From Candidatus Altimarinota bacterium (lineage in GTDB: Bacteria; Patescibacteria; JAEDAM01; BD1-5; UBA2023): a stretch of DNA of 28,596 nt. The DNA is taken from assembly GCA_018457335.1 (NCBI GenBank), contig JAGYHI010000007.1, positions 1 through 28,596 of the forward strand, read 5' to 3'. How positions within the stretch are numbered: the stretch's first letter is position 1; each line of letters begins with the position of its first letter. The position numbers were made by a program, and so were the translations under genes. This document shows positions 25,867 through 28,596 of the stretch, piece by piece. A model generated the notes under the pieces. The model did no database searches. It saw only the letters and a program-made list of their open reading frames with translations, and was not told the DNA's origin.

Positions 25867-28596
25867 ATGAAAAAAATATTAACATTTTTACTTATTTTGA
25901 TTTTTAATTTCCAATTTTTAAACTTTTGAGTTTTTGCTGGAGATAAAAATGAAATTTTATGAGTTTGTTCTGATAATGAAAATATTTTACATATAAGTAT
26001 TGATGCTGTAAATCAACATAATGAAAAAATGTTTACAGATGCTGATAATGAAATTGATGCAAATACTGGCAAACCAGTTCTTTATGATGAAACAAAAAGA
26101 ACAATTAAAATGAATGAGCTTTTACAGGCAAAAGTTGATGAAAATTGAAATCTTGTGATAAAAAATTTTTTACCATATATTTTTAAAGATTTAAATATAA
26201 GTGTAAAATCAAAAAATTGATGAGATTTTGAGAAAATTATGCAAATTGATTGAATTACAGATTTTGCAAATATAACACTTCCAATAAAATTTAAAGAGAA
26301 ATTTCCTCAATATGCAAATATTCCAAATGATGAACTTATTTTTGATTTTTCTGGTGATGATGAAATGCTTGATAAAATTAAAAAAATCAATGTTGCAACT
26401 TCTTATGTAATGAATGATGCTTCTAATTGAAAAGAGGATAATATGTATATTCCTGCAACTGCAAAAGATGCAAGACATTTTATTCCATTACTTGTAAATT
26501 TTTGATATTTATATAGTTCTGATGATTTTGCAAAAGCAATAAGAGAAGCTCCTTTTGAATTTACTGATAAATGTCAACATAATGAAGATTGAAGTTTGCC
26601 TGATGAATTAGTTGTTGTTGATGTGAATACAAAAGAAACAAAAAAATGTAGTGAAGTACCACTTGATAGAGAAGAATTGATAGAAAGATATAGATGAAAA
26701 GAAAAATTAAGATTATGAGTTATAAAAAGAAGCTCTTGGGCTGAATGAATGTGAGGTTGAGAGTATTTTAATGTAAAAAAATATTTTTTTGAATGGAAGG
26801 ATACATTATTTTGGAAATATAATCCAATTGAAATAAGGAATTATTATAGCAGAATGATTCCAGAACTTTTTGTTCATGAATATTCACATACAATTTGATT
26901 TGGTCATGCTGGAAATATGACTTATATATGAAAAACAGTAAAAGTTTCAAAAGATAGATATCCAAATACAAAAGTTGCAGGAACAAAAATTTATCCTGGA
27001 ATGTCTTGAACTGTAATTTATTTGTATCAAGATTTGCTTTGAAATAAAAGAATGCCTTTTAATGATTTTGTTTATTCTGATAATAATTCTACAAAATTAA
27101 AAAGAAATCCTATAATTGAGAAAAAAACTGATGAAAATTGTAATTTTAAAGAACCTAGAAATTCTGAAAAGACCACAAAATGGCTTGATGAAGATTGAAA
27201 TGAATTAAAATCTCCAAAAACTTGAAATATTTATTTTGAAAAAGGAGTAAATCCAGAATGATATTTTTTTGTAGAAGAAGAAAATTCTAATAATACAAAA
27301 ACTTATAAATACTATAAACAAAAAACAACAAAATGGCTTGATGAAAACGATATTAGTGTAAAAGACCATTTTGTAAAATGAAGAAATTTTGCAGAAAAAT
27401 CAGCAGAATGAAAAGAGCCAGAATGATATAATTATGTTTGAGAAGAAAATCCTGATAATTTTACAAAAATTTATAGATATAAAAGTGATTTTAAAACTAC
27501 AAAATGGAAACTATATTGGAGTGGAGTTCCTTATATAGATTTAAAAAAAGAAGTTAAAAAAGTTGATTTTCAGTCAAGATTAGATTTTGAACCTTATATT
27601 GATGATTGAGAAGAAATTTCAGAAGATGGAAAAACTAAAACTTATAAATATATTTTTCCAAAAACTACAAAATGGTATGAATATGGACAAAAAGGAAAAT
27701 TTGAATCATTAAAAGGTCAAGAAAAAAATAAATTTGCAAAAACTATTAGAATTAAAAAAGATGTAAATGATAGAGATTTTGTAGAAGTTTGAGATATTCC
27801 AGAAGGCTATGAATTTGTAGAAACTATTGATGGTTCTGATAGAGCTCATTGGTTAAGACAAACTAAAAAAATAACTAGATGGGTGCTAGAAAACAAAGAA
27901 AATAAGGCTATTCCATTAGATGAATCAATAAAAGATTATGTTGCTTGAGAAAACTTTGTTGAAAAATGAAATACTCCTGATGGATATATATTTTTGAAAG
28001 AAGAGATTTCAGATGATTGAAAAACAAAATTTTATATTTATAAGGAATGAGAGCAAAAAATAACAAATTGGATAAATTTATTAGATGGAAATAATATTAA
28101 AAAATCTTATAAATGACCTATTTTTAAAGAACAATGAGAAACACCAGATTGATATAAATTTGTAGATATAGAAGAGGTTGAAAATGTAAAAAATTACAGA
28201 TATTTAAAAATTACAAAAACAACAAGATGGATAGATGAAAATAATAAAGATATAAAAGTTCCTATTTCTAATCAACCTAACTTTAAAGAAAAATGAGAGA
28301 CTGAAGGATTTGTTTTTGTAAGTGAAGAGATAAATTGATCTGAAAAAATTTATAAATTTAAGAAGATAAAGGAAATTTCAAAAACTACAAAATGGGAAGA
28401 TGAAGAAGGAAAAGAATTGAAAAACTCTGAAACTGGGAAAGAATTTCAAGCACAATGAGAGATTGAAGGCTATATTTTTAAAGAAACAAAAGAAGAAGAA
28501 AATGTAAAAACTTATATTTTTAAGAAAAAAACGGATAAGAAAGAACCGGAAACGAACACAGGAACAACAGAACCGGAAACGAACACAGGAACAACA
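25867..28596 (+). CDS. Large secreted metzincin protease with TTKW-repeat stalk (3' end outside window)
   Basis: 910 codons are in the window and the frame is still open at its end. A signal peptide (KKILTFLLILIFNFQFLNFG, to about residue 24) leads to a roughly 400-residue region with the metzincin zinc site VHEYSHTIGFGH (H337, H341, H347; catalytic E338) and a Met-turn candidate YPGMSG (M379). From residue 436 there are about eight repeats of 45-65 residues, opening with TTKW or variants (TTKWLDEDGNEL, TTRWIDENNKDI, TTKWEDEEGKEL) and ending with GYxFVxEE...KTYKYxK, like the stalk repeats of Gram-positive surface adhesins. A Pro/Glu/Thr linker then begins. About 37 of 61 glycines are TGA by hand count and arginine is mostly AGA, unlike the housekeeping genes. 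Probably a cell-surface or secreted protease; the anchor is not visible. Confidence 0.85.
27172..28520 (+). repeat. About eight degenerate TTKW stalk repeats
   Basis: Protein-level repeats open near 27172, 27330, 27500, 27667, 27880, 28060, 28220 and 28385. Divergence between copies is high, so the expansion is old, unlike the exact 27-bp repeat that follows. Confidence 0.8.
28543..28596 (+). repeat. Two exact copies of a 27-bp minisatellite at the window end
   Basis: Copies at 28543-28569 and 28570-28596 are identical, each encoding EPETNTGTT. The window stops exactly at the end of copy two, so the true copy number is unknown. The unit uses ccg and acg codons, rare in the rest of this gene. 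Confidence 0.9.

Noticed and set aside
1..28596. UGA = Trp (code 4, Mycoplasma-like)
   Set aside because: TGG already encodes Trp in many places, and TGA occurs in P-loops and other motifs that need Gly.

Overview
The window reads as a Patescibacteria/CPR genome that translates UGA as glycine (genetic code 25), the code of Gracilibacteria (BD1-5) and Absconditabacteria (SR1). With the standard code nearly every gene is broken by TGA. With TGA = Gly the pieces join into full-length proteins, and the TGA codons fall on invariant glycines: P-loop GTPGTGKT, SF1 helicase GDDWQ, DnaE GPGRGSAAG and IKGLGD, metzincin HEFGH. Only TAA and TAG end genes, and TGG still encodes Trp. The DNA is AT-rich. 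I could not decide between the two phyla.

Layout. (1) 97-6262, plus strand: a compact cassette of a 57-aa acidic protein, a small SF1 helicase, a coiled-coil protein of unknown function and a 1186-aa SF1 helicase. The last has about 300 residues of G-[YF]-[DN]-x-x repeats at its N-terminus and a large insert before motif II. This is the best candidate for an undescribed system. (2) 6317-12085: clpP, a GT4 glycosyltransferase and dnaE. (3) 12174-13570: a secreted metzincin-like protease and a lipoprotein. (4) 13732-14922: an acidic, disordered protein with a histone-H1-like basic tail. (5) 20929-14977, minus strand: a four-gene operon of an FtsA/PilM-like ATPase, a baseplate-J-like membrane protein, dnaG and rpoD (replication and transcription initiation). 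(6) 21084-25788, envelope genes: a small membrane protein, a PgdA-like deacetylase lipoprotein, a ferredoxin, an O-antigen ligase-like protein, and a glycosyltransferase whose two GT-B domains occur in reversed order. (7) 25867 to the window end: a large secreted metzincin with a TTKW-type repeat stalk, running off the window.

Expression signals are consistent. No gene has a recognisable Shine-Dalgarno sequence. Several promoters are TTGCTT (or TTGACA), a 15-17 nt spacer, then TATAAT or close variants. In at least two genes (7062, 12085) the start codon lies 6 nt after TATAAT, so the transcripts are probably leaderless. I found no rRNA, tRNA, CRISPR array or transposase. There is no gene-free stretch longer than about 210 bases.
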